From positions 18,540,248 through 18,604,247 of the forward strand of contig CM068551.1 of NCBI GenBank assembly GCA_035048495.1: 64,000 nt of DNA, read 5' to 3'. Source of the DNA: Euptelea pleiosperma. Taxonomy: Eukaryota > Streptophyta > Magnoliopsida > Ranunculales > Eupteleaceae. Positions 21,494 through 34,300 of the stretch are shown piece after piece; the stretch's first letter is position 1; each line of letters opens with the position of its first letter. A program made the position numbers and the translations under genes. The notes below the pieces were generated by a model. It was not told the DNA's origin. It saw nothing but the letters and a program-made list of their open reading frames with translations, and ran no database searches.

Positions 21494-24400
21494 TGATGAG
21501 TCATCGTTTTATACATTTTACCCCATTTTCCTTGATGAATTATCAAAATTATCCTGCATAAATCCGGAGACAGTTTATCCTACATAAATTGTGTTGGAAA
21601 AGATAATTCAGGTAGTGGAATACAAAATCCTTAGTTTACTAAGCCTAGCCAGATGATCTAACATCAGGTGTTGATTGATAAAGCATTAGAGGAGGGTAGT
21701 ATATCGACTTCATTGGTGTTGTCTGTTGGACTAGCATTGGGATTGTCCTTTGAAGGCAATATGGAAGGATCCTAAGACCTTGTAGAGGCTGTCACTGAGA
21801 GGGATAATGCAGCTGCCATACATCAATCTAGGCAGCCGAAGGGGACTGGGACATGAGAATTGTAGAGTGGGTTGAGCAGTATAGAAAGAACCCAACAGTC
21901 TCCCGTGCCAATCAATTTGATGGGGAAAGCGATATGAGAATTGCAGAGAGGGACACGAAGCGAAGCAAGCAATCATCAGTTTGCACTGGCTTATGCCATA
22001 TGATAGAGGAACATGGATTTTTCGACATCCCTTTCAGTGTTGTGCATTGGATAGGATGTCCGGGGGGGGAGATAGATGTGGTGATTGTTTCTGATTAGAG
22101 TAGGATTGGGGTGTGGAGGGTAGCAAGGGGCAGTCTAGTTTCTTCATGTCGCTTTGAATACTATCTTGGAACAAGAGTGGTTTGGGGGGTGAGAGAAGAG
22201 ATCAATTGTCAAGAAACTGATTCTCTTATCCAAACCTCATATTGTAGCTATACATGAATCCAAATTTATGGTTGTGGATGAGAAGGTGATAGGTCAAGTG
22301 TGGAAGAAGAAGGACATTGGATGGTGTTTTTCCCCTTGGTACAAGTGAAAGACACGTTGATTGGGGCATTTTCGAATTTTGGGAGAAGTGCAGGAGATAC
22401 AAAAGGAGCGGATGTTCTCATGGATATATGGCCCGGTTCTCCAATCTGAAAAACCACAATTTTGGGGAGAACAAGATGATATTGAAAGAAGACGACCCTG
22501 GTGCTTGAGAGGTGACTTTAATGAACTTATTCACATATCCGATAGGTGTGGGGGTGCACCTAGGAACCGTGGTATGAGACAGTTTGGGGCATTTTTGGAG
22601 AGAAATCACCTGCTAGATCTCCCCTTGATGGGCAATTCTTATACACAGTCAAATGGACAAAGTGATCCAAGTCGCAACAAGATTGGTAGATTCTTAGTGG
22701 ATAAGAATTGGGATGACCTATTCCCACGGGTAGTGCAACATGGACTATCCCGAGTCACATCGAATCATATACCCATTCTACTAGTGTAAGGAATTCAGTA
22801 AAAACCTCTACCTTTCAGATTCAAAGATGTGGTTAAAGCATGAGGGATTTAAAGAAAAAGTAAAAGTTTAGTGGGAGTCGTTCGAGTTTGAGGGTAGTAC
22901 AGGTTTTGTGATGAGAAGTAAGCTTAAGGAACTTAAAATGAATATGAAAGAATAGAACAAATTAGAGTTTGGAAAGGTGAAAGTGAAGATGAGAGACATT
23001 ATAGAACAAATCAATGGGATAGATAAATGGGAAGAACGGAGAGAATTGACGCTGGAGGAGAAAACAAATAGAGATGATTTGAAGGAGTTTCAGAAATGGA
23101 CAACTACTGAGGTAATTGAGTGGAGACAAATTCAGGGTGAAATGATTAAAAGAGGGTGACAACATCACCAGATTCTTCCATAAGATCGTTAATTTAGAAG
23201 AAGAGCCAATTGCATCTCCTCTATCGAGATTGGGGACAAGACCTTTCTGAAAGATGAGGAACTTAGGTCCTAGATAGTCTCATTCTACTCGAGGTTGTAT
23301 TCAAAGTCCGTTCGGGCTAGGCCAAATCTGGATGGACTATAGTTTGATGACATCAATGAGGTATCCAGGGGAGATCTAGACCGTGAGTTTAGTGAGGACG
23401 AGGTGTGATCATCAGTTTTTTAAATGGTAGGGGATAACAGGTCCCAACGGCTTCTCTATGGCACTATTTCAAGAGTGTTGGGAGATAATGAAAACCAATA
23501 TGATGAAGGTTTTCGAAGAGCTCCAATCGAAGAATTATACGGAGTTTGGCTGCAGTCAAACCTTTCTTTTCCTTATTCCCAAAGTACAAGGAGCACATGA
23601 CATCAGAGTTTAAGCCCATTAGCGTCATAGGAGGCATTTATAAGATAATTGCCAATGTCCTAGCCTCCCGACTAGAGAAGTAATGAGTGAGATTATTTCA
23701 GAAGAACAAGGGGCTTTTGTAAAAGGAAGACAAATTCTAGATGGGGTATTAAATGAGTGTATAGATTCGAGACATCGTCCACGGGCACTGGGGATTGTTT
23801 GAAGGTAAATCTTGAAAATGCCTACAAACACCTAAGCTGGAAGTTCTTAGATTAAATGTTGGTTAGGCTGGGCTTTAGGCCTAAATGGAGAGATTGGATG
23901 GGTAAGTGTGTTAGCTCTCCTTGTTTTTCAATCCTAATCAATGGTTCCCCTTCTGGGTACTTCAAAGGATCTAGGGGTTTGAGGCAAGGAGATCCGTTGT
24001 CCCCGTTCCTCTTTATTATGGTGGCAGAAGCACTGGGGATAATGATTTTGAGAGGGATGTCACTGGGAGAGTTGTCAGGGTTTAAAGCGGGTAAGGAGGG
24101 AGTAAAAATTTCTCATCTCCAATTCACAAATGACACGCTAGTGTTCATGACCTCGGGGTCAAGGAGACAACTGACATTCTTGGGATGCCTTTTAACCTAA
24201 TTTGAAGTGTGATCGAGTCTTAAAATTAACTTCAACAAGAGCAAGATTATGAGCATAGGGAAGGTCGAAGACCTAGAAGATTTGGCCCGAATTTTAGTTT
24301 GTTATACTGCCTTGTTGCCTACTACTTACATAGGCCTTCCCCACAGAGCACCCTATGGAGCAAAGGTGATCTAGAACACAACGATTGAGAAAGTGCACAG

Positions 24401-25835
24401 GAGACTAGCGAGTTGGAAAGGAAAATACATATCTGAAGGGGGGGGGAGATGGTTCTTATTAAGAGCACGCTATCTAGTCTACCATCTATGTTTTCCATAC
24501 TTGCCAGCGTAGAGAAAAGGATAGAGAGGATGATGATAAACTTTTTTGTGGAATGACAAGGAAAATACTTTTCGATATCACTTGGTGAATTGGACACGAG
24601 CGTGTCTACCCTAGAAGGTAGGTGGGTTAAGTTTTAAGAAAATTGGACTTATGAATGTGGCCCTCTAGGAAAATGGATTTGGAGGTTTGGGAGGGAGAGA
24701 AAGAGTTTGGTGTAAAGTGATTGCCAACAAGTTCGAAGAGGAACCTAGAGGTTGGGTCTCCAAGTTGTCTAGGTTGTCTTTCAGGCGTGGAGTGTGGAGA
24801 GGAATTCTGAAGGGTAAAGTGGGAGTGCTAGAGGGGACTAGACTGGTACTGTGCGATGGGACTATGATTAGATTCTAGGAGGACATTTGGTGGGGTGACA
24901 CATGTCTTATGGAGGCTTTTCCTTGCTTGTATTCTCTTTCACAATGGAAAGGCCAATTCATTGTCTCATTTTGGATTGGGAATAGCCAAGTAAGGATTGG
25001 GATTTAGATCTCATGAGAAACCTTCTTGAAGGGAAAGGGAACAACTGGTAACTTTGATGGACTTATTGCATTGTCACGTAGTTACACCTACAAGGAAGAT
25101 TACCTCTCCTAGGTTCATTCTACATCTGGGTGCTTCACAGTGAGCTCTTTTTATGACATTCTCTCATGCTCCCCACAAACTCACATGCTTCCTTGTCCCA
25201 ACATTTGAAAAGCTAAAGTCCCATCCAAAATCCGTTTCTTTGCTTGGACCACCTCTTTGAACAAAATACTCACTGCTGAGAACCTGATTGCTAGAAAGTG
25301 GATTTTGATTAATTTTTGTGTTGTGTAAGTCTAATGGAGAAAATACAGACCACCTACTATTACACTGTGAGTGCTACACATATTTGGTCATATTTTCTAT
25401 CTTGGGTTGGTATTTATTGGGCTATGCCGGAGTTGATTAGGGCTTTGTTGGGTGGTTGGCCCAAGATTAAACTATTGGTTAAGGGTAAGATTGTATGGAG
25501 GATGGTATTGTTTGCGGTTATCTCAGTATTATGGTGGGAGAGAAATAAGAGGATTTTTAAAGGAGAAGGAGGTTCCATTCAAGACACCATCATGAATATT
25601 AAGGCATCCATATAGTCGGGGTAGTATATCCCCCGAGATGAGCGGCACCTTCTTCAGTAAGATGGTCTTTAGGTTTGATGCCTTCTTGGCGAGATGGTTT
25701 TTTCTTTGTACTTTTTTTGTGTGTTCTTTTGTAGTTGGTCCTTCCGGCTTCCCCAGCCAGGTGTCGCCTTTTTTGTTTCTTCCTTGATCTCCTCGATCTT
25801 TCATTAATATATTTTGATTTATCGGAAATTTTGAT
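21494..25835 (+). mobile_element. Degraded L1-type LINE (endonuclease, reverse transcriptase, zf-RVT)
   Basis: Recognisable from about 22200: endonuclease piece with CLRGDFNELI and the damaged end SRVTSNHIPIL, then reverse transcriptase pieces TFLFLIPKVQ, ISEEQGAFVKGRQILDGV and GLRQGDPLSPFLFIMVAEAL. The active-site box reads LQFTNDTLVF instead of the usual FADD. A zf-RVT-like end (LWWERNKRIFKGEGG) and the tail TAATATATTTTGATTTATC follow. Many stops and frameshifts make it inactive. The 5' limit is uncertain; 21500-22200 has no clear domain. Confidence 0.8.
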
Positions 25836-28185
25836 TCAACAGTTCATTGTTCCCTTTTTGCTGTGTTCAATTCAAATCAAACATTCACAATTTTCACACA
25901 TCTGAACTTAGAGGTATTGTACCACTTAAATCTCTTTCAATGCCTGATACTATGCACAAAACATAGCTCAATTTGATTAGTGCCTAGGTTATTAAAACAT
26001 TCAAATCATCATCATCCTCGTCCTCACCATCAAATCTTATTAAAATCTTCGAATCTTTAACAAAATTCATCAAAACCACTAAACACAATTCAAAGTATCA
26101 TTCCGTCTTAGAATGTCTCAGCCAGAAAGTCTTGGTCTCGAGGGTGACTGAGAACATTGGGACATAACTTGGTTTGTCTCACCACTGTCTTGATCACTAG
26201 CGCCTCTCCACTTGACAAGTACCTCCAACATCCCCTGACAACACTGTTTTCTAAAAACGTTTAAATTTCATATTTTAAAAAGTAAGGGTCGTAGTTGTCA
26301 AGTGGAGAGGCGCTAATGACCGTATTTGGTCTTCAACGTTAGTGACCAAGAGTGGATCTGCTGAAGAAGTGCAAGCAAGCACAGATTATCAAACAGATGA
26401 TCATAAAAAGCACCAACGGCCACAAGGGATGCTTTTCGAGGCTGTAATTTTTCATGATGTGCTGGATTCAAGCATTTTTCATGGGGTCATTTAGCTATTG
26501 GATTGGAGCATGTTTTTAGGTAGTTGGATCAAGTGGCTAGAAATCACCAATCAGGCTAATTTTTGGTGTGTAGGTCCACCAGAGGTGTGCTAAACATCCA
26601 TGGGTCAGTGAACTCAGAAGAGTGTGCCACAAGGGTGTCTCTTTCAATAACTTGAGATAGGTATGAAGTTGTGACTTGTTTTGGACATGGTTTGAATAAA
26701 AAAGGCTCTTAGTTCATACAGTTGGGTGTGGTCATGCAGTTTGCTATATAATAAGACAGTTGATTTTGCAAATAAACGGGTTTTGAAGTAAATTGTTGGT
26801 GTGGTTTGGGATTGAGTTTCCCTAATCTTGTAGGGTGAGCACCCTATATTCTTCCACTGTGATTTTTCATTACATGGGTGTCGACTAACACATGAATGCG
26901 TGAGGCCTAAGGTTTGATGAGCATTTGATATAAACGACAAATCGTATTTTCCAACTTCTTCACATCCAATCACCAATTGGTTGCTTATTTTGAACAGTCA
27001 TTAAAATTACTGGCATCTTAAGTGTAAGTTGTTTATATGGTAATGACGCTGCAACATGCACACTATTCACTGACTCCTTTATATATATAAAATAGTGAAA
27101 TGTTGGTGAAGGCAGGAAGTTATATTTCCATAATATATTGAAAAAAAAAAATTCAAGTGGAAAGTTAATGATGGGCTGATTTCTAGTAGGAGTGCAGCAT
27201 TACCTGAGAATTGAAGGATTTTATTCGAAAATAATGAGTATAAAATGTGATAATCTTGTTGTCTTTAAGTATTGTAGACCATGATGGAATTCTATAAAAC
27301 ATACTTAACTGCACGCAATAGATCTACATGGGGACAGGCCCTACATTTGGTGGGTCACACTTAGACCTCTTAGACGAAAAATCAGCTTGACTAGAAGATG
27401 CTAATCTTCTAATCTGTGAACCTTTTTTTTCCTGTGCTGCTCACCATAATATCAGCCCATAAAAAAGAATGTGATAGATTGGATAGTTATGATCATCCGA
27501 TCATGTCAAACCACTGAATCGTAAGTTCTGCTCCTCACATGTTAGGCAAGTTTACAGTTATGCTGAATTGTCAATAGTATTGATGGTCTCTGTCCTTCAG
27601 CACTCATTGTCCCAATTTCAAATTAGGTAGAAACTGGCCAGTTTTCATCTCAATATATTTGGGTGAGTTAATGATCTCAAAGATGGGTGAACACTTTTGC
27701 AAACACATGCTGCTCAAGAGACAAGTTCAGTGTAGTTAATATTTTCTAGATTTAGAGCCAAAAAAAGGGAAATCAATGCACTCCTCAAGACTACTTGGGA
27801 CCAGGGATTCCCCGTCAAAAGAATAGATTTACAATGGTGTTGTATTTAATCCTGGAAAGTTCATCTACTGTACAGTACAGTGGTAACAAGCAGATGCCAA
27901 ACGTAAATACATGATAAAAGAATTAAAGAATTACAGACAAGCTTGTCTGCCACAAGATCACTTGAGCTTCATCTCATCATCCTATCTTCTAATTATAAAT
28001 TTGGGTTCTTGTTATTGTAAGAAAGAATGGCTTCTGTGTCATATTTCTAAAAAGAAACCTCTTCAATTTTCAATATCATACTAATACGATGACAGCTCCC
28101 AGTTCCATAACATCATTTAGGAGTGGGATTCCTTTTGTTACTTGTCAACGTTTTCTCATTAATTTTGACAATCTAAGTTACGAAG
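25836..28185. other. Intergenic DNA 3' of the PRAF-like gene
   Basis: No gene seen. It includes a small foldback (GCGCCTCTCCACTTGACAA at 26200 against TTGTCAAGTGGAGAGGCGC at 26300) and a CATGGATGTTTAGC-type MITE fragment at 26500-26640. A probable 3' UTR of the PRAF-like gene lies just below 28186, but I saw no clear AATAAA. Confidence 0.5.
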
Positions 28186-28351
28186 CTAAGTTTGGGAAGA
28201 TGGTGATGCATCTTCTTCCTCAGCAGGTGCTGCACTGACGGATGATCTTGTTGAAGTACTGTGTGTCCCCTGGTGGTTGTACTTCTGAAGCACTCTACTA
28301 CTATTTTCCTTCCACCAGACTTCTGCTTGCTGCTCGGCAAACCTTCTTTTG
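28186..28351 (-). CDS. PRAF-like last exon: rest of BRX domain and stop
   Basis: Acceptor TGTCTTTACAG, then C completing Ser; encodes [18 protein letters not shown] and a Ser/Thr-rich tail ending [14 protein letters not shown]. The FAEQQAE..WW motif is typical of BRX. Confidence 0.94.
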
Positions 28352-31300
28352 CTGTAAAGACATTTGAAGTGGATCAAATGTAACTAGGAGATAAAAAACA
28401 CTTGAAGTGGAAAAGCTAAAAACAGCTTATCAAGATGGTGTAATAACTAAATACTGTAATGTAATTGCTTCTCATGCTTTCTGGCAGCGACTAATATACA
28501 CTGCATCCGTGGATCAAAACAGTTGAGTATGTCGTGTTAGTCTCAAGGAGCATCCATAAGGGGAGCATACTCCATAAATACCAAGTTTCGGTTTCTTTTT
28601 TCTCATAAATTTCATTTGTTTCTGTCTTTTCTGCTTCAAGTGTCATTGTACCACAGCAGCGGTTCACACCCATTTTTTTACAGTCCAAGAAAGGTTTAAT
28701 CATTCATTTGAACAAATAATTTAGTTTTTCAATGAAAAGTTATCAGGTCAGTGAACCAATGATATTTTATACATAAGTCGGTACACATACATGCTTATAG
28801 GAGTACCCATGTTGCTTCCTCTTGGTTGCAAAGTCCTTTGTATTTCACTCAAAATGCAAAAAAAATCATTCAAGGGTGGTCCAAAAAATTAAAGCTTCTA
28901 TCTCACATTGGGGAAGCACCTAAAAGAGTTTAACAGTGTTTTTTGTGGAGTTAGTAAACATCTTCGAAGTCATGGCTTTAGGCATTGACTGAAGTTAATG
29001 TTTCTTTTGGTTTCTTTATAAAATGTGGCTGCCCTCCCATAAGTTCCTTTGTTCTTGTGAGGCCTCTTGTCCATTCTTCTTTCTAATCTAATAAATTCAA
29101 ACATTACCTATAAAAATAAAATAGAAATTATCCTACATCTAATAATGGTATTTTGCATTGGGGAGGGGTGCATTCACTGCCATCTCGGGAGCTTTACTCT
29201 ATAAAGGATGAGGGTTTACGTTGTTAGGGCAAGATATCTTGATTGTCAAAATGGGCTATGTAGTTTTAAGCTTTCAATATCATTTATTTCACGTGACAAA
29301 ATTCAGATCTCATGTTTTTGTGAACGTCTTCAGCAACAATGAGGGTACTTCTCCTTGCTCGAGGAACTGAAGGAACATCAGGTAATAATTTCTATGTGAC
29401 AGGACCCGAAATGGTCCCCCAATTCTTTGTTGATATTTTTGATTAGCTTGATATGGCTAGGCTTATTTTTTGATATCCCTTAGAGCTCACTTCAGTTTTG
29501 GGAGAAGAAATTCATAGTAGTGGCAGACATGATCTCTCAATTCATATTAGTTCAGCTCGAGGTTCCATTGGTCCAAAGGTCATTAGCTCTTTGAAGCTGG
29601 TCATTATGAATTCACTGAAGGGGAACTAGGACTTGATTCTCAAAGTGGATGAATTGGGTTTTATATCCATTTAGACAGTTGACCCATTCTGAACTTCTAA
29701 TATCTTTCCGATGATTCTGTGTCTAAATTGATTAGGCATCCAAGCAGTATTTAAATAAACTCTGTGTTTGGGTTTTGCTCTAATTGGAGATTATAGTTTA
29801 CAGGAGATTCTGCTGAGCTCCATAATACACATTTTGGTTGCAACGGGGCAAAGGACTAGTTTAGAGATTTCCATCTTGGGTCGGGCTGTGTTGATGGTGA
29901 ACAGACCTGGCGAAAATAGAACTGTCAAGCATGTCTAGCGAGGGGGGAAATAGTACTGGATAACTACCATTTGTGCATGATATTATAGTGGAATAGGATA
30001 ATTTAAATCCTCTCAGACATGCATGTTGTAAAGAAAGCCTTTCGTCTTGGAAGATGTGAACGTTGACCTCTACCCACAGAGAAGGGCCATTGACCAAATC
30101 TTCCTTCAATGGATAGGCTTCACTGATGACACTTATCGTTCTGAGCTGTGGCTGAGGGTTTAGGGAAGTGATTCTGGTTGGACCATAAGGGCTTGAATTT
30201 GAGCTACGGTTTGAAGTTAGAAAACATGCTAACCAACTGTAACCTGGATTAAGTCTATGTCCAACTTCGATGGGGAATGGAGATGCTTTTTTGCTTAGTA
30301 TCTTCTACATCACAAGTGCCTTCCATGAGCCAATGACCAATGTCCATTCCAGTATCTTTTTCATTTCATAAAAGCCGTGGGGAAACTCTTCAATGGCAAT
30401 GATTTCTATCCATTTAGTATACATGCTGGCTCAGCTATATGAGGAGACCATTTGTAATGACATCTCTTCTTGGTGGGGGCAAAGAGAAGCCGAAGTGTTC
30501 ATTTACGGCCAGGGACAGGAAATTATATATAGAAGGTCGTACTATGATCATTGCCGGTTATGGCTGAGACTTTATATAGGAGTATAAGATCTGGACATAA
30601 TAAAGAATCTCATTACTACTCTGTAGCAAGTGCCTGGCCTTTACACATCGTGAAATCAGCATAAGATAAAGATTGTTTGGAAATTTTGGAAAAAGTGCCA
30701 GTCGCTGATCAGGTCAATGGGAAATGGAGATGCTTTTTGCTTAGTATCTTCTACATCACAAGTGCCTGCCATTAGCCAACGACCAATGTCCATTCCAGTA
30801 TCTTTTTCATTTCATAAAAGCCGTGGGGAAACTCTTCAATGACAATGATTCTATCCAATTAGTACACATGCTGGCTCAGCCATATGGGGAGACCATTTGT
30901 AATGACACCTCTTCTTGGTGAGGACAAAGAGAAGCCGAAGTGTTCATTTGAGGCCAGGGGCTGGAAATTATATATAGAATGTTGTACTATGATCATCGCC
31001 TGTTATGGCTGAGACTTATAAGATCTGGACATAATAAAGAATCTCGTTACTACTCTGTACCAAGTGCCTGGCCTTTACAAATCGTGAAATCAGCATAAGC
31101 TAAAGATTGTTTGAAAATTTTGGAAAAAGTGCCAGTCGCAGATCAGGTCATCCCCCACCCCATCGTCTTTAACTTTTTCATTTTCACAAAAAATATTTCC
31201 AAATTCGGCATCTCCTTCGTTAAGAGAGGAAATTGAGCAATGCACTCACCATCTGTTCTTTAATGCCACTTCAACCTATGCCTTTGTGAATCAGCTGACA

Positions 31301-34300
31301 TGATCCAAGAATGGTGAAACAAACTGAGATGATCCTCAGCCAAAAAAAAAAAAACTGTTGACATTTACAGTTGGTTCATGAATCATACTTGATAGATATT
31401 TTGTACTCCAGCCTATTTTTCTCTTCAATACCTACTGGCTGCCAACTGCACTTTTTATAATATTTCTCTCCATTAGTTTGCCCCTTGCGAATAATCTGTT
31501 AGTTCTTTGATAGCTACTTCTTTAGAATCAGAAACTTGAGTATACTTAACCATTAACCATTCATCTTTCACCACATTAATATATTATGCAGCTCCTCAGT
31601 ACTGAAACCGCTTGAGAAACCAAACTTCTCAATGGCATTGATTAGATTCTTTGCCTGCTACATAGCATTTTGACTAAGAATATCTTCCTTTGCATAGAAA
31701 TCTTTCTACACTCTGGAGGCTGGTAAAATGATTTTGGAGTAGCTTCCAACATGTCACCACATTTTAGGGCACATATTAACTACTTTATTCCGTTCTTATT
31801 AAAAAAAAATGCTTTTATCTACGATGCAATGAACAAACATTTTTTTCTAAATTCAAACTTCAAGTTGAGATACATAGAACACCAGATGGCATACTTTGCT
31901 ACCCTCTGTGAAAAAGTATAACATTGGTGAATGTGAAAGTTTTTATTAGTATGGAAATGAATGCAACAATTCAGACCAAATTATAAGATTAAGGCTCAAA
32001 TAAATGAATCAAAATAACGCGAAACATATGATGACATCTATCAAGAATGTTAGATATTTTATGCTTCAGATAAGGCTAGAAATTAAAGATCTCAGATTCA
32101 TATATGGCAGCTAGATAAAGAACCATAAATTTTTCAGAGGAGAGGAAACTCAATTATGTGAGACAGGAGCTAATATTTTCCTGCTATTGGCAAACAAACC
32201 AATTAGGTAAGCAAAATACCTGAATCTAACTCGTTTGAAGACTTTGGTGCCATTCGGAAGTTGAATGAGAGTTACATACACACCAGGTTCAAAGTGCTCA
32301 ATCACTTGACTTTCTCCTTCATGTCTCATTGTTGAAATTCTAGGTGATCTTGAACCATTCTCAATGCTTTGGACAGCTTCCCTAGTATCAGAAACAGATG
32401 GTGTATTGGCTTCAGCATTCTGTGATAGGTCTGTAACTCCTGCACTATCACCAGTATCATCCATCCTTTGATCTTCTTGTATGTTAGCAGAGGATTCATT
32501 GGCCAAGATTGGTTTATCAAGCATATTTTGTTGGTCAGGCTCTGAACAGTCTGGTGGCAAGGAAGAAGAAACTGCTGATGCATGGCTTTCATTTGTTTTC
32601 AGCAAAGCTTCTACTTGAATATGCATGGATTTGAAGTTTTCACTGTCATACACCTCTGGTGGTAAGTTCTCCGTCATGTTCTTCAGCTGAACAACATGTA
32701 AAAGAAAGGAAATGATCTAATTAGCTTGAATCGGTATATTTCTGTCTGCAAAATTACAGAACAACATTGCTGGTGTTATCTTTCAAAGAAGTTTCAGCTA
32801 GCACACAGTTGTGCAACATATATTCAGAGTACTGCTTATAAATTTATGTTATAATTTGTGCTTTTTCAGAGTATTTTGAAAAATATTTAAAGGTTAATAT
32901 CTATTCTACTTATTAAAAGAGCAAGACCCTTCTTGCGTCACCCCCAAAATGCCCCTACTCTGCTTCTTGCTTTTTTTAAGTAGAATAGATGAAGAGGTGT
33001 GTTTTGGTCTTTTAGTGTCAAAAGCCTTATGTCACCTGCAGCTCATTCAAGTCTTTTTTTTTGTTCATAAATCAAAACTCCTTATTCCTAATATGACCCT
33101 CAAATTCTTTAAATTTATAAACATTGCTTCTTTTATTTTTTTGAGATTTTTTACTTTATAAGGGTGCTTTGGTCATTCAACATTTTAACATTTCAACTCA
33201 ATTGTGAAAGCATTTATTGAACCCGGACATGGCAGATGAACCCTGTCCCTAAAAAAATTTGATGACGGACCTACAGTGCGTGCCACGTGGCACACTATTA
33301 GAGGCTACTAACCATACGGATGTTTGGCACATCCCTAGATGGGCCTAAGTAACTACAATCGGCCTGATTAGTGATTTCTAACCTTTGAATCTGAGTACCT
33401 GCTAGAAATCCATGAAAAAGACTCTAATCCAACGAATGGAAATTACTAATCAGGATGAATTTTGGTATGTAGGTCCACCTAGGCAGTGCCAAACATTTAT
33501 ATGGCAAATGGTCCGTAAGAGTATGCCATGTGTAAGATGCTGCCACGCTTAAGGTGCATGTGCATCGCACGTGGCTTCTCCTAGTGATTTTAATGTGAGT
33601 TGGTTTAACAACTAAACATCTCTTGTTTGGAAGAAGATGTAGCAAGGCACGCCTCACGCTTTTTGGAGTGCGGAAGCATGATTTTTGTTACTCACCGCTG
33701 CCATCTGGGCCCACTTACCACATGGATGTTTAGCCCATCCCTTGTTGGATATACACACCAAAAATCACCCTGACTGGTAATCTCTAATCATTCGATTTTA
33801 GTACTTTTTAAGGCGTGATTATAGCCGTTGGATTCAACCATTATTTTTAGTACATAAATCACCTGCTAAAAATCAACAAAACAAGCTGATTTTTCGTATG
33901 ATTGTTTACTAAGGGGTGGGCTAGACATCCATGCAGTCAGTGGGCTCAGATGGCAGCGATGAGTAACAAAAATCGTGCTTCCGAACGCCAAAAAGCGTGA
34001 GGTATATACCTTGTTACATCACGATCCCTCTTCCTTTTACCTAGTTTTTCTTTTTTAAGAGACTAACTATTTTGCCCCTTCTTGAAAGGAAACTGTTGAA
34101 ATAGTTTAGTCTGCATAAAGTAGGAACATGAGCATTTCCAACCTTACCGGTTTCCTCATCACTCCTAAAATGAAACGTATTCTCTTGAGTGCATAGGTGA
34201 GGGGGGTTGATGATAATTCAATATGTTTCGTAGCACCACCTGTCACCAGAGCATGTGGATGCGGACTCACAAGCATGTGCATGTCATGGGCTATAGTGTT

